DNA from: Turritopsis dohrnii
Lineage: Eukaryota > Cnidaria > Hydrozoa > Anthoathecata > Oceaniidae
Direction: 5' to 3'
Assembly: GCA_027922465.2 (NCBI GenBank)
Contig: BQMF02000755.1
Location: forward strand, 63,001-127,000
DNA length: 64,000 nucleotides
Positions 45,755-57,296 of this stretch are shown piece by piece; the stretch's first letter is position 1; each line of letters begins with the position of its first letter. Made by a program: the position numbers and the translations under genes. The notes below the pieces were generated by a model, which saw nothing but the letters and a program-made list of their open reading frames with translations, had not been told where the DNA came from and ran no database searches.

Positions 45755-45850
45755 CCGTACTTCCTCTAATAAACGCCGCATTTACAGTCAAACATTTCTA
45801 ATAAACGCCGCATCTTGAAAATCGACTCATTCAAACCATATTGTCGTATC
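45755..45850. repeat. Left part of an AAACGCCGC element
   Basis: CTAATAAACGCCGCATTTAC and CTAATAAACGCCGCATCTTG repeats match the left part of 33960-34345. The corresponding right part occurs at 49740-49960, beyond the satellite array. Confidence 0.55.
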
Positions 45851-45930
45851 TTAAAGAAATGCTATGAGTTTAAGCAGTTCTATTATTAAATGTCCCACTA
45901 AAACTTCCTTTTCAGACATCTATCGCGCTA

Positions 45931-48900
45931 TACTAATTCGCGTGTGTGCATCCTACTTTTATTTTAGAGAGTGATGGTTTTTTTCAAAATTTACGGTCAA
46001 AATCTTCTTAATCGTGGTCATATAGCGGTAGTTAGTCCATTCGCCAATGGGCTTATATGCCCAAATAAAAAGGCCGAAATGAAACCGTTTTTAATCTTCT
46101 GAATGTAATAACAAATTAATGCCTGGAAAAAACTTTTATACAAGTGAAATTCTGCGACAGAACATACTGAACATGGGTGGCGAGCGACGCCGCCTTGGCG
46201 GCTAGTCTTATTATACTAATCCGCGTGTGTGCATCCCACTTTTAATTTAGTGAGTGTTTGTTTTTTTGTTTTTTAATGGTCAAAATCTTCTTAATCGTGG
46301 TCATATAGCGGCAGTTCGCCCACGCAAGACACATTCTCGATTAGTATAATAGCACGGGGCATTTGACGTCAGGTGTTTTTATGATCACGGGGAACCATTG
46401 CATTGCATTCCCAATCGAACGCGACGTTTTTGGGGAAATATCTCGAGAATCAATGGGGATAACTGACGTTTTTTGGGGTCCACGATACGGGTGATAGAGT
46501 GACGCAACATTTGGGCCTAAATTTTATTTGGTACTGCGGCTATGACGTCATCAAAATCTTTGATCGCTGATATCTCTGCAACGGTTGGTCGTAGCGAAAC
46601 GATCCCATACATTTTTTTGATCAGTTTTTCGAGCTCTACAACATAGGTACACTTTCCAGTCCCGATTCCGTAATTGAAATTTTCGTCACGGGGCTTTTGC
46701 ACACGGGAACGCGTCGTATTTCTGCAGATTCTTTTCGAAATTAAAGTCGTAAAAAACTTTTACGCGAGATACTAGTCTTATTATAATAATCCGCGATTGT
46801 GCATACCACTTTTATTTTAGAGAGTGATATATTTGTTTAATCTTTACGGTCATCGTCCTCTTATGTGCGCGTAAAACCACGTAGATGCGAGAGACACTTT
46901 TTTCACGATCGTTCCAAAAGCACGTGGCATCATTTTGACGTCAGTTTTTGTATGATCACGGGGGATCATTGCATTGCATCCCCAATCGAACGCGACGTTT
47001 TTGGGGAAATATCTCGAGAACCAATAGGGAAAACTGACGTTTTTTAGGGTCCGCGATACGGGTGATGGGGTGACGCATCATTTGGCCCCAAATTTTACTT
47101 GGTACTGCGGCTATGACGTCATCAATATCTTTGATCGACGATATCTCTGCAACGGTTGATCGTAGCAAAACGATCCCATACATTTTTTTGATCAGTTTTT
47201 CGAGCTCTACAACATAGGTACACTTTTAAGTTGCGATTCTATGATTTATTTTTTTGTCACGGGGTACGTACACGGGGATCGTTCACGGGAAAGGCGATTT
47301 TGACCCATCCTTTTCGAAGTTAAGTTCGGTAAAAAGTTTTTACCCGGGATACTAGTATATACTAATCCGCGTGCGTGCATACCACTTTTATTTTAGAGAG
47401 TGTTGTGTTTTTTCTAAATTTACGGTCAAAATCTTCTTAATCGTGGTCATTTTTTCGTTAGACCATTGATAATTGACGATTAGTATAATAGCACGCGGCG
47501 TGACGTCAGTTATTTTTGTCGTATCACGGGGGAGCCATTGCATTGCACCCCCAATCGAACGCGGCGTTTTTGGGGAAATATCTCGAGAACCAATAGCGAT
47601 AACTGACGTTTTTTAGGGTCGGCAACACGGGTGATGGGGTGACGCAACATTTGGGCCTAAATTTTATTTGGTACTGCGGCTATGACGTCATCAAAATCTT
47701 TGATCGCTGATATCTCTGCAACGGTTGGTCGTAGCGAAACGATCCCATACATTTTTTTGATCAGTTTTTCGAGCTCTACAACATAGGTACACTTTCCAGT
47801 CCCGATTCCGTAATTGAAATTTTCGTCACGGGGCTTTTGCACACGGGAACGCGTCGTATTTCTGCAGATTCTTTTCGAAATTAAAGTCGTAAAAAACTTT
47901 TACGCGAGATACTAGTCTTATTATAATAATCCGCGATTGTGCATACCACTTTTATTTTAGAGAGTGATATATTTGTTTAATCTTTACGGTCATCGTCCTC
48001 TTATGTGCGCGTAAAACCACGTAGATGCGAGAGACACTTTTTTCACGATCGTTCCAAAAGCACGTGGCATCATTTTGACGTCAGTTTTTGTATGATCACG
48101 GGGGATCATTGCATTGCATCCCCAATCGAACGCGACGTTTTTGGGGAAATATCTCGAGAACCAATAGGGAAAACTGACGTTTTTTAGGGTCCGCGATACG
48201 GGTGATGGGGTGACGCATCATTTGGCCCCAAATTTTACTTGGTACTGCGGCTATGACGTCATCAATATCTTTGATCGACGATATCTCTGCAACGGTTGAT
48301 CGTAGCAAAACGATCCCATACATTTTTTTGATCAGTTTTTCGAGCTCTACAACATAGGTACACTTTTAAGTTGCGATTCTATGATTTATTTTTTTGTCAC
48401 GGGGTACGTACACGGGGATCGTTCACGGGAAAGGCGATTTTGACCCATCCTTTTCGAAGTTAAGTTCGGTAAAAAGTTTTTACCCGGGATACTAGTATAT
48501 ACTAATCCGCGTGCGTGCATACCACTTTTATTTTAGAGAGTGTTGTGTTTTTTCTAAATTTACGGTCAAAATCTTCTTAATCGTGGTCATTTTTTCGTTA
48601 GACCATTGATAATTGACGATTAGTATAATAGCACGCGGCGTGACGTCAGTTATTTTTGTCGTATCACGGGGGAGCCATTGCATTGCACCCCCAATCGAAC
48701 GCGGCGTTTTTGGGGAAATATCTCGAGAACCAATAGCGATAACTGACGTTTTTTAGGGTCGGCAACACGGGTGATGGGGTGACGCAACATTTGGGCCTAA
48801 ATTTTATTTGGTACTGCGGCTATGACGTCATTAAAATCTTTGACCGATGATATCTCTGCAACGGTTGGTCGTAGCGAAACGATCCCATACATTTTTTTGC

Positions 48901-49616
48901 TCAGTTTTTCAAGCTCTACAACCTGGGTACATTTTCCAGTCCCAATTCCGTAATTGAAATTTTGGTCACGGGGTTCGCACACGGGAATGTGGGATTCTTG
49001 CACATCCTTTTCGAAATTAAAGCCGTAAAAAACTTTTACGCGAGATACTAGTCTATATAATAATCCGCGATTGTGTGTCACACTTTTATTTTAGAGAGTG
49101 ATATATTTACTTTTAATTTACGGTCATCGTCCTCTTATGTGCGCGTAAAACCACGTAGATGCGAGAGACACTTTTTTCACGATCATTCCAAAAGCACGTG
49201 GCATCATTTGACGTCAGTTTTTTTATGATCACAGGGGATCATTGCATTGCATCCCCAATCGAACGCGACGTTTTTGGGGAAATATCTCGAGAACCAATAG
49301 GGAAAACTGACGTTTTTTAGGGACCGCGACACGGGTGAGCGGGTGACGCAACATTTGGGTCAAAATTTTATTTGGTACTGCGGCTATGACGTCATCAATA
49401 TCTTTGATCGACGATATCTCTGCAACGGTTGATCGTAGCGAAACGATCTCATACAATTTTTTGATCAGTTTTTCGAGCTCTACAACATGGATACACTTTT
49501 GAGTTGCGATTCTGTGATTTATTTTTTCGTCACGGGGATCGTTCACGGGAAAGACGATTTTGACCCATCCTTTTCGAAGTTAAGTTCGGTAAAAAGTTTT
49601 TACCCGGGATACTAGT
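45931..49616. repeat. Satellite array, units of about 570 bp
   Basis: Each unit opens with a variant of TACTAATCCGCGTGTGTGCA and ends TTTTTACCCGGGATACTAGT. Unit starts are near 45931 (degenerate), 46213, 46783, 47359, 47923, 48499 and 49058. Units alternate in type, and about 1.19 kb starting near 46500 is repeated exactly 1140 bp later, a two-unit higher-order repeat. Conserved inner phrases are GGGGAAATATCTCGAGAACC and GGTACTGCGGCTATGACGTC. Minus-strand ORFs of 61-105 codons containing VAEIS, KDFDDVIAAVPNKI recur in each unit. They are more likely a property of the repeat than genes. Confidence 0.9.
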
Positions 49617-49781
49617 CATCATCATAATCAGGATTCGTCTTGTTCAGCTGTCTCTGCAAATGAAGTACTGGATAAAGGGCAATCTTCTGAAAATTCTTTT
49701 CAAATTTTCGTTTCTGACGTCAGCGAAAGCTATGAAACTTTTCATGTCGTGAAAGAGGACGGCGACAGTGATGTTCTTTGA
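49617..49781 (+). pseudogene. C-terminal coding tail of a DNA-transposon protein
   Basis: Right after the satellite an open frame reads QDSSCSAVSANEVLDKGQ, SENSFQIFVSDVSESYETF and HVVKEDGDSDVL then TGA. It is acidic and Ser-rich, as the ends of Tigger/pogo or similar transposases often are; the family is a guess. The equivalent place in the other copy of the element reads ENGDSDIALL-stop (about 34141). The upstream part has been displaced or lost with the satellite. Confidence 0.45.
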
Positions 49782-49960
49782 TATTTTTGTGTATATAAAA
49801 TAAATATATCTTTCGTTTAAAACACTCTCCCATAATCTTTCGTAAAGTTTTTAAGGAAAAGAAAACATTGTTGTTTAAAGTCTGCTTTTATCTCATTTTT
49901 CATTTTGTTATAAACGCCGGCCTCTAATGATGACCGCCCTGAAATAAACGCCTGTGATAA
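49782..49960. repeat. Right part of the AAACGCCGC element
   Basis: AAGGAAAAGAAAACATTGTTGT and TATAAACGCCGGCCTCTAAT match 34220-34320. Together with 45755-45850 it brackets the satellite. Confidence 0.6.
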
Positions 49961-49970
49961 TTATGAAATT

Positions 49971-52379
49971 TTACCACCGTTACTTCTATGCGTACTTCTG
50001 TACAAAGATAACGTATGGTGTAGCTACAACGGCTGAGTTTTACAAATCTGACTATTGAAGAGTGAAGCCAGCAACAGTAACAATACTTTACCAGGCGGTG
50101 GTTCCCTTAAATCTGAATATTGTTGACGTCACGAACAGGTCCTTAATAGCGTTTTGTCAATTCTTTTTTGAAGCTGGTTAAAAGGAGATATTTGATCTAC
50201 ATGATCTTTGCACACGCGGCTATACTTATGTAATCAGTTCGTTACGTAACTTACATTTATTCTGGAGAGAAGGATATTTTGCTAAAGAACCTCTTACTGA
50301 TCTAAAGTCATATGTTCAATTGTCACCTCAGTCAGAATCACATTCGCCTGCTGTGTAAAACCAGCAGATTTTCCAACCAAGGACTGTTACGTAACATATT
50401 ATCAATACATATCATCAAGCTTCACAGTTAGACAGGAAGAAACAGCCCATTTTATTAACCTCTCAAAAGTTCAACCTAATTAAACGGAAATAAATATATT
50501 TAAATAAAACTTGCTAGTTTTCTGATAAAGGCAGTTATGAAACTTCGCCAACAACCGTTAGAAATGAAATTTTTATACACTGATCATGATGACTTCTTGC
50601 AGCCTCAAGCACGAAACTTTCAGAATTGAACAATATTCTGTTTCCAATATATGACGTCGGATTCATAAAAGTAATTTGATTGGACATGCGGCCGTATGTA
50701 GCTGTCCTTTGAAGTTAGTGACAGTTCTTTTCTTTACAAGTCTATGTTAGTGGCAAACTAACGATGATGAGACGGTTAGGATCAATTGATAGACGATGAT
50801 GAGGCGGTTAGGATCAATTGATAGACCTTTCCTGAATATCTGTTTAAACACCTGTCAATGCCTGGTGATCAAGTTTGGCCTCGTTTCTAAACATTCTATT
50901 GTTTCACTAATTACATTTCTTATTACTTAGTAATATTTACTAACCAAAAGCAATTAAAATCTTCTAAAGGTCATATTTGTTGGCATAGCCATAACATGAT
51001 GTTTAAATACAAATTCGTGAAGGGTTTGTTTCAGTATGGATTTTGGGGAAATGAATCTCTATAAAAACGTTCACTTGGTAACACATCAGTTGACATGGTA
51101 ACACATCAGTTGACATGAGGACATGATGATATGAGAGGTGCTTAAATGATTAACTGAAGTGCTAACGTGTTTGTTATTGTTACCACAGGTAGTCATGGAA
51201 ACCGATTAAATGTTAATTGTTTATAAGCGATTTTTTTTGTACCATGTTTCCCCTTTAACGTCTTTCATTAAAACAAAAAAAAAGTCATTAACGTGGCGTT
51301 ACAATTACGACGAAAAAATTGAAATTCCAAAACATCCTCATTCTGGAATACAGTTGCGTTGAAATAAATCATTTGACATTTATTCTATTTGTGAAGATAG
51401 AGTGGCGCAGAATGAATGTCTATCCGTGACGTAGAGGTAAAGATATTAGGGCGGAAAGGCGCAGTTTTATCAGTGCAAAGCAATCGAATCAGCTTTGCAC
51501 TCTGCTTGAGGCGTTAACCTTCTAAAGCAAAGAGATGGCTTTCAACTCTTTAAACTCTACGCCTGGAACAAAACAGATGTACTCCTGAACCACAACAAAA
51601 AGTCAGAAATTCCTTAGCTCTCCACCTGTTGTGTATGCCCTCCCCCACATAGGTTATTTTGGAACCTGAGCAAATTCTATGTCTGGTGAAAAACAAAATA
51701 GCTCCACTCTTCATAGGCGGATCTAGAGCTTAGGCAAAATTTGCGGAGAAGCGTTGTGTCATCAAGAAAAGAATAAAAAAGCGTGCGTTTTAACTAATTA
51801 CAGTTAAACATTGAAAAGAAATTATACTCCTCCACTTTTTTTGCCTAACCCTGGATCCGCCACTGCTCTTTCAAAAGTATTTCTTCCTTTTTATCGAATA
51901 TATTTCCATAAGATATTTGATAACAACTGTAATGTCTTCATAAATACATAAATAAAAGCTATCTATACAATCCTTCAATTCAAAACTACATATATATACA
52001 TAACATCCACATATACAAAAATTGTCTTTTTTGGTTAAGTGTTTTTGAAATGTCTATCATTTGAAACCAGGTTTAAACTTCAAGAACTAATGTCCAATTT
52101 TATTTACCAGTATTGCTGTAGATGGTTCCTGCCATCATCGCAATCATTGCTGTTTTTGTTGTTGTTTTTGTTGTTGTTGTTGTTGTTTTTGTTGTTTTTG
52201 TTTATGATTAAACAACATTCCAACTATCTCTTTATCACTTATTAAAGTAATTTTGCACAATCATATAGGGGCATCACTATAAATCAGATTGCTAATGTTT
52301 GTCTTGCAGAGATAATCTTGTAAATGATTTTTCTTATCTGAAGCAAGAATACGTGTTGAGCTCCATCTTGATTGGAACA
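49971..52379. other. Intergenic, with small repeats
   Basis: No gene seen. It holds a 33-bp direct duplication (50762-50826, unit with GGTTAGGATCAATTGATAGA), a partial copy of the palindromic MITE (about 50826-50910, starting ACCTTTCCTGAATATCTG), a 20-bp duplication (ACACATCAGTTGACATG, 51080-51117) and a GTT-rich run (52140-52200). The latter lies in the putative 3' UTR of the minus-strand astacin gene. Confidence 0.5.
51714..51865. mobile_element. hAT-type MITE, about 150 bp
   Basis: Left TAGGCGGATCTAGAGCTTAG and right TAACCCTGGATCCGCCACTG are imperfect inverted repeats. Flanks CTCTTCA on the left and CTCTTTCA on the right fit a roughly 8-bp target duplication with one change. Confidence 0.6.
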
Positions 52380-55300
52380 TTACTCAATGCATGCTTCACA
52401 AGATCTTTGACAATATCTTTCAGCAAACCATTTCGTATTACAATGCCTCGTGTAATGTGGACACCAATCCATTTTATCATGACAAGTAACTACAAAATGA
52501 ATGATATGACGTCATTAGAGTACAATCTACAACTACAAAAATTGAAAGAACGAATGCATCTAATTTCATTCCAAACAAAAGTGTTTTGAAAACTCACCTT
52601 TCTTTGGTCTCGTCTTCTTTCTATAACATTTGTAAAACTTGTATATTTTCTTGATATCTATTTTGCTCATCCCAAATTTATTTCCTAAACGTTTTGCAGG
52701 TTTTTCTACAGCCTGTAACGTATCCAGACCATTTTTCGTGAAGTCTTTGTTGAAATAATGAGTGGCAGAATGATAGTCATAAGGAAAGCGTAATGAATCA
52801 ATAAAACCATGGTCGTAAGTATCAAAGTTCTTTTCAGCTCCTAAATCATAATTTAAATAATAACGATAGGAATTAAGCAAGCATGAAAGTATACAAGAAC
52901 CATACTTCATACAAGAAAAAGAACATTTACCTTCTTGCATGTTCCACCAAAGAACATGAACATACAAATCTCTGTCCAGTCGTGACTGTTCATGGAACAT
53001 TCCTAACACGTGCAGCAACTCGTGAATGACGGTCTTCTTGAACTCACAACCGGCACCGATGGAAACGACTTGACGTCCCTTTTGTCGGCCAATGTTGGAA
53101 TAACATCTAAATAAAACATGATTCTAAATGAATGTGTTTGTCATGCAAGACTTTAATCGTATTTTGTAATTATGTTGCTTACCCATCGCTTTTAATGAAT
53201 TCTATAAAGTCAGGTTCAGCATTCCAAGGGCTAAACTGAATACATGTGTACTTCTCAATTTGTTGAAATGCCTTTTTGATCGCCACTTTAGCATTTTTAC
53301 CTATGTGGTAGAAAAAAAAGAATGGTTAATCAAAATAAAGAAAAACGGGTTAATTGGGTTATCTCCTATCATTTTTTCATCGCCCTTCCCTATTTTCCTT
53401 ATTTCTCGGATCACTTCACGTGAACACTGGCTTCACAATCGAGTGGTTGGTTAACCAATGTTGTGATTGCAGTTTTAATTACGCAGAGGAGTAATCACAG
53501 GTTATTTAGCATGCTTTACTTCTGCGGTTATGCCACTAATAAGCACATTCATTAAAAGGGCAATTTTAAGCTGGTCAAAAAATAACTCTTCTAATTGAAA
53601 CTAATTATACTTGGAATTCAAAATAGCGTTTAAGAGCCAAAATTCATTTCAACTAATTATCACTAAGTGCTTTAAGCCATGTTTTTTTAACAATGAATGG
53701 TTTATGAAAAGCTGATTGTTTACTCACCTAAGTCTGTGGAGATGACATACGGAATAAATCCATCCTTCCATCTATGTTCATGAACCTTCTTATTTTTCAT
53801 GACATTTCTTCTTATTCTTTCGTCATCAGTGTGACCACTCTTACGTATAATCTCCAGTTTTCTATCCATCAAAATGTCTCCTTCAATGATATCTAAGATC
53901 ATGAAATAATGACATGTCTTGAAAACTACTATCTACTTACAATCAATGTGATTGGAAAAAAAAACAAACAATAATCAGGCTAATTTCATTGGCGACGTTC
54001 TGTCCAATCAAACTGATTTCTCCTTAATTTCTGCATGAGATAGCGAGGCAGTTATAGCGATCAGGGTTAATTTTAGTTTCCGAAAATGTAACGGAATGCA
54101 CAATCCAATTAACAGGATTAGTATCGGCATAATCCCTGCTACTTAAACTTCAAAAATTCTCATGAGATAGATGTGGATATAATCTTGTCATTTGGTCATC
54201 ACAAGAGTCAGGATTACAGAAAACTGTCAAAAAGGATGAATTGACGTCAGTCCCCAAAACATTCACTACATCCAATTACTTCAGAAAATTAAAGAATTTC
54301 CCTGATACTATGGAATCTATTTTTATAACTAACAAATCTCAGTGATGCCTGTGAATCAGGTTCAAACCATATTCGACCTAGTTTATGTCCTATTATATCT
54401 GTGCATTATTCATTTATCATTTCATTAAGCATATCACCATGGAGGTTGTGAAGTGTCAACAAGGTGGTTATAACCTCACTCAGTTTCTAGGTTTTCATAT
54501 GAAGCCCATGCCTATGGTTAATTTAAATAAGACGCCTTGCTATCAAAGATGTTCATGGAACGTTTACACTGTTCTGCTTTCATTGAAACACTCTTAGAAA
54601 TAAAAGAAAAAATTGACCCTTCTCAGTTCATATATAGATTCTTTAATCACTCACCGTCAGGGTTTGAGAAAGTTCAAAAAAACACGAAAGCTTATAAAGG
54701 ATACAGCTCCAGGCGATCATTGTCAACTGAAATCAATTAATTCCTTCTTATCGTATCGACAAAAGTAAACAATAAGGCGAAAGAAAAAATGTTTTTATAT
54801 TATACACCTATTAGCGAGACAAGATCAAAACAACTGATGTATATGTGCCTAGTGTAGAAGATAAGGAATACCAATATGAGGAAATGTCAATGAAAGCATA
54901 AAAGCAGTCGGAAATGCTTTGCACGGTTGCCAAAATTTTATGTCGTGTTAATATCTCAAAGAAGAATTTTTTGCAAGTCAATTTACATTGTTGAATTGCT
55001 CCTGTGTAATTTCAAAGGCAATATGTCGCGACGTTAAGCGACGTTAATCTGAATTTGTAATTTCTATTCCTTTATTTCCTAATTTGGTGAAAGCCGAAAG
55101 ATAAAAGTAATTGTTACATCATCAGAATTCCCAAATACAAACACAAAATTATGAAATATATTTGACAGGACCAATCTGTGTTTGCCCAAAACAACAAACA
55201 CTTATCAAAGTGTAGCCGTATTGAGAAATGATGTTCGGAAATTAAATGCTTTCGTGAGATAACTACACAAGTCTAGTACTATATAAAGTCCAAGACAAAC

Positions 55301-57296
55301 ACTAGAGATTTATATGACGTCATAGATCGAAAAGGAGAACATGACGACTAAATTAAAGTCAATTCACTTTGTCAACAAGCTCATCAAGATCGTAAACAAA
55401 ACATCAGTCATTGCTTCTTGAGCAAGTCCGAACAGGTAATGCCGCAAGTATGTTGACATTGGTGAAGCATAGCTCTAGTCAGGGCGGCTGGCTCATATAA
55501 ATATCACACAAACACACATATAGAAAATGATGCATAATATATCTGTAAACAGGCAGGGAAACATATTTAATCAGGACTTGTCAATTCGTCCACATAACTG
55601 ACATACTCTTTCGACATATATTACAACTAGCCTGTCGACATTGACAGCATTAGCTTTGTTAATAGCTTCTTATTTAAATTTAAAAAGATTTAGGTTGAAA
55701 TCGGTTGAAAGATATTTAAGCAGAAAACCTGATCTCAAAGCCAAACAAAACTTTCTATTACCAAATGCCGTGATAAGATTAGTCACCGCCCAACTAATTT
55801 TTATGCATGTGCTGTGTCTCCTGTGATCTGTAATTATAGCTTTTGGTTTGTTAATTATACATATGATATGCTTGGCTTGCTTGCATTCCTTTCCGCGCGG
55901 AAATAAAATATTGTGGTTTTATGACGAAAACCAAAAGTGGTTAGCACTTCAAAAATGAACGGTTCACTTCTATATTTGAGAATTATGTATGACAAAATGT
56001 TGTCTGTGAACCAATCACAATCACATATAATCGAAAAAAAAAACTATTTTAATAAAGTTCTCACGCTAAAGAAATCAAACCTTAACATGGACACAGCGAG
56101 TTTTTTTTGAATGAATATTACGCTAATATAACGAGTGTCCCACGCGCATGTGGTAGCCTAGGCAGGAGTCATCATACAATCGTAAGCAGGAAATTATCCC
56201 ATATATTGTCTTCAAATTAAATCCTTCTCATTAATTAATCGTTAATACGAATTAATTATCCGCGATTTGTTTACAAAGTGTTTATGATTAAAAACGTAGT
56301 CATGTATGAATCTTATCCTGATCTTTCTCAATATGTTTGTCTTTCATAAACAGATGTTGAAGATATAACGTTCTGTTGCTTGTCTGACGAAAATCAAGAC
56401 GTTCCATGGCAACTTGCTTAGCAATGTTTTTGTGTTATTACATCATCAAGGTATACAAACAAGCAATGAAGAGCCCCTTGACCTATTTGTCGTTGCACCT
56501 ATTACGAATTGGAATTACTCAGAAAGAAGGAGTTCCGCCTAGAGTTAAGAAAACAAATATTTGAAAAGGGTGCTGATCTCAAAGTACGAAAAAATTCTCA
56601 ATATTTCCGATATCCGTCTCTAGCCCTCTTATGTGCGTAATAGGATTCCATAATAATCCGATTTAGGCACGAACATGGTAACTGATAAAAGGAGACCTTC
56701 CGAATCGGAACAGAAATGCCGATGTTTAAACAAAACTACCAGCTTAAAGGATTAGTTATAAAAACAGGGACTTATATGAAGGATAACCCGATCCAAACCA
56801 TTTCGGCCACAAATGGATCTTTTTTAAAGAAATACTTAAAAATTTTCAGATCCCTAAACCAAAGTATTAAAAGAAAATCGATATTACAGAACATGCAAAG
56901 AAGTGAAAGAAATCCATTTTCTTTTTAGAATGTTTGAGACGAAAGCCATAAAATATGACATATTAAAAAAACCTTTTCTAGTCACAAAAGTATCGTTGAT
57001 AGGATGTCAAAATAAATATAATTTCCAAATGTTTGACCAGTTAACTCCGCTTCAATCCAAAAAACCAAAATCTCCAGTTTTGACGAACGCCGCAGAGGAA
57101 CGCGCGTGATTTCACACTTTTCAGAAAGTTGCGCAGGACAGATGCGTCAATGAACGTTTGCAACTGCTAGCAATTACAGAAAGGTAGAGAATAAAAAATG
57201 AAATATTAAAAATGAAAAATCATTCATACTTGGTTTGCCTTCCGTAAAATACAATCCAGCAGCAAGAACCAGTAGTAGCGCGACTTGGACCTCCAT
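52380..57296 (-). CDS. Secreted astacin metalloprotease with C-terminal ShK domain
   Basis: Six minus-strand exons, 57296-57230, 53892-53728, 53300-53183, 53106-52931, 52840-52598 and 52489-52380, join in frame to 292 residues. Residues 1-20 (MEVQVALLLVLAAGLYFTEG) are the signal peptide. IIEGDI at 24-29 matches the propeptide aspartate-switch motif (Asp28), followed by RRN and the catalytic domain. Zinc motif HELLHVLGMFHE puts ligands at H145, H149 and H155, with catalytic E146. The Met-turn reads SATHY: Thr202 replaces the near-invariant Met, while Tyr204 is kept. Exon 6 encodes an ShK domain with cysteines 259, 266, 273, 283, 287 and 290. Astacin plus ShK is known from Hydra HMP1 and Podocoryne PMP1, acting in extracellular proteolysis, development and gland or venom secretions. 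Without exon 6, reading past the exon-5 donor reaches a stop after eight residues. Confidence 0.92.

Noticed and set aside
52299..52589. 96-codon plus-strand ORF
   Set aside because: It is the antisense of the ShK exon region of the astacin gene.
54385..54740. Overlapping plus-strand ORFs inside the first astacin intron
   Set aside because: Short, in different frames, without domain or signal features.
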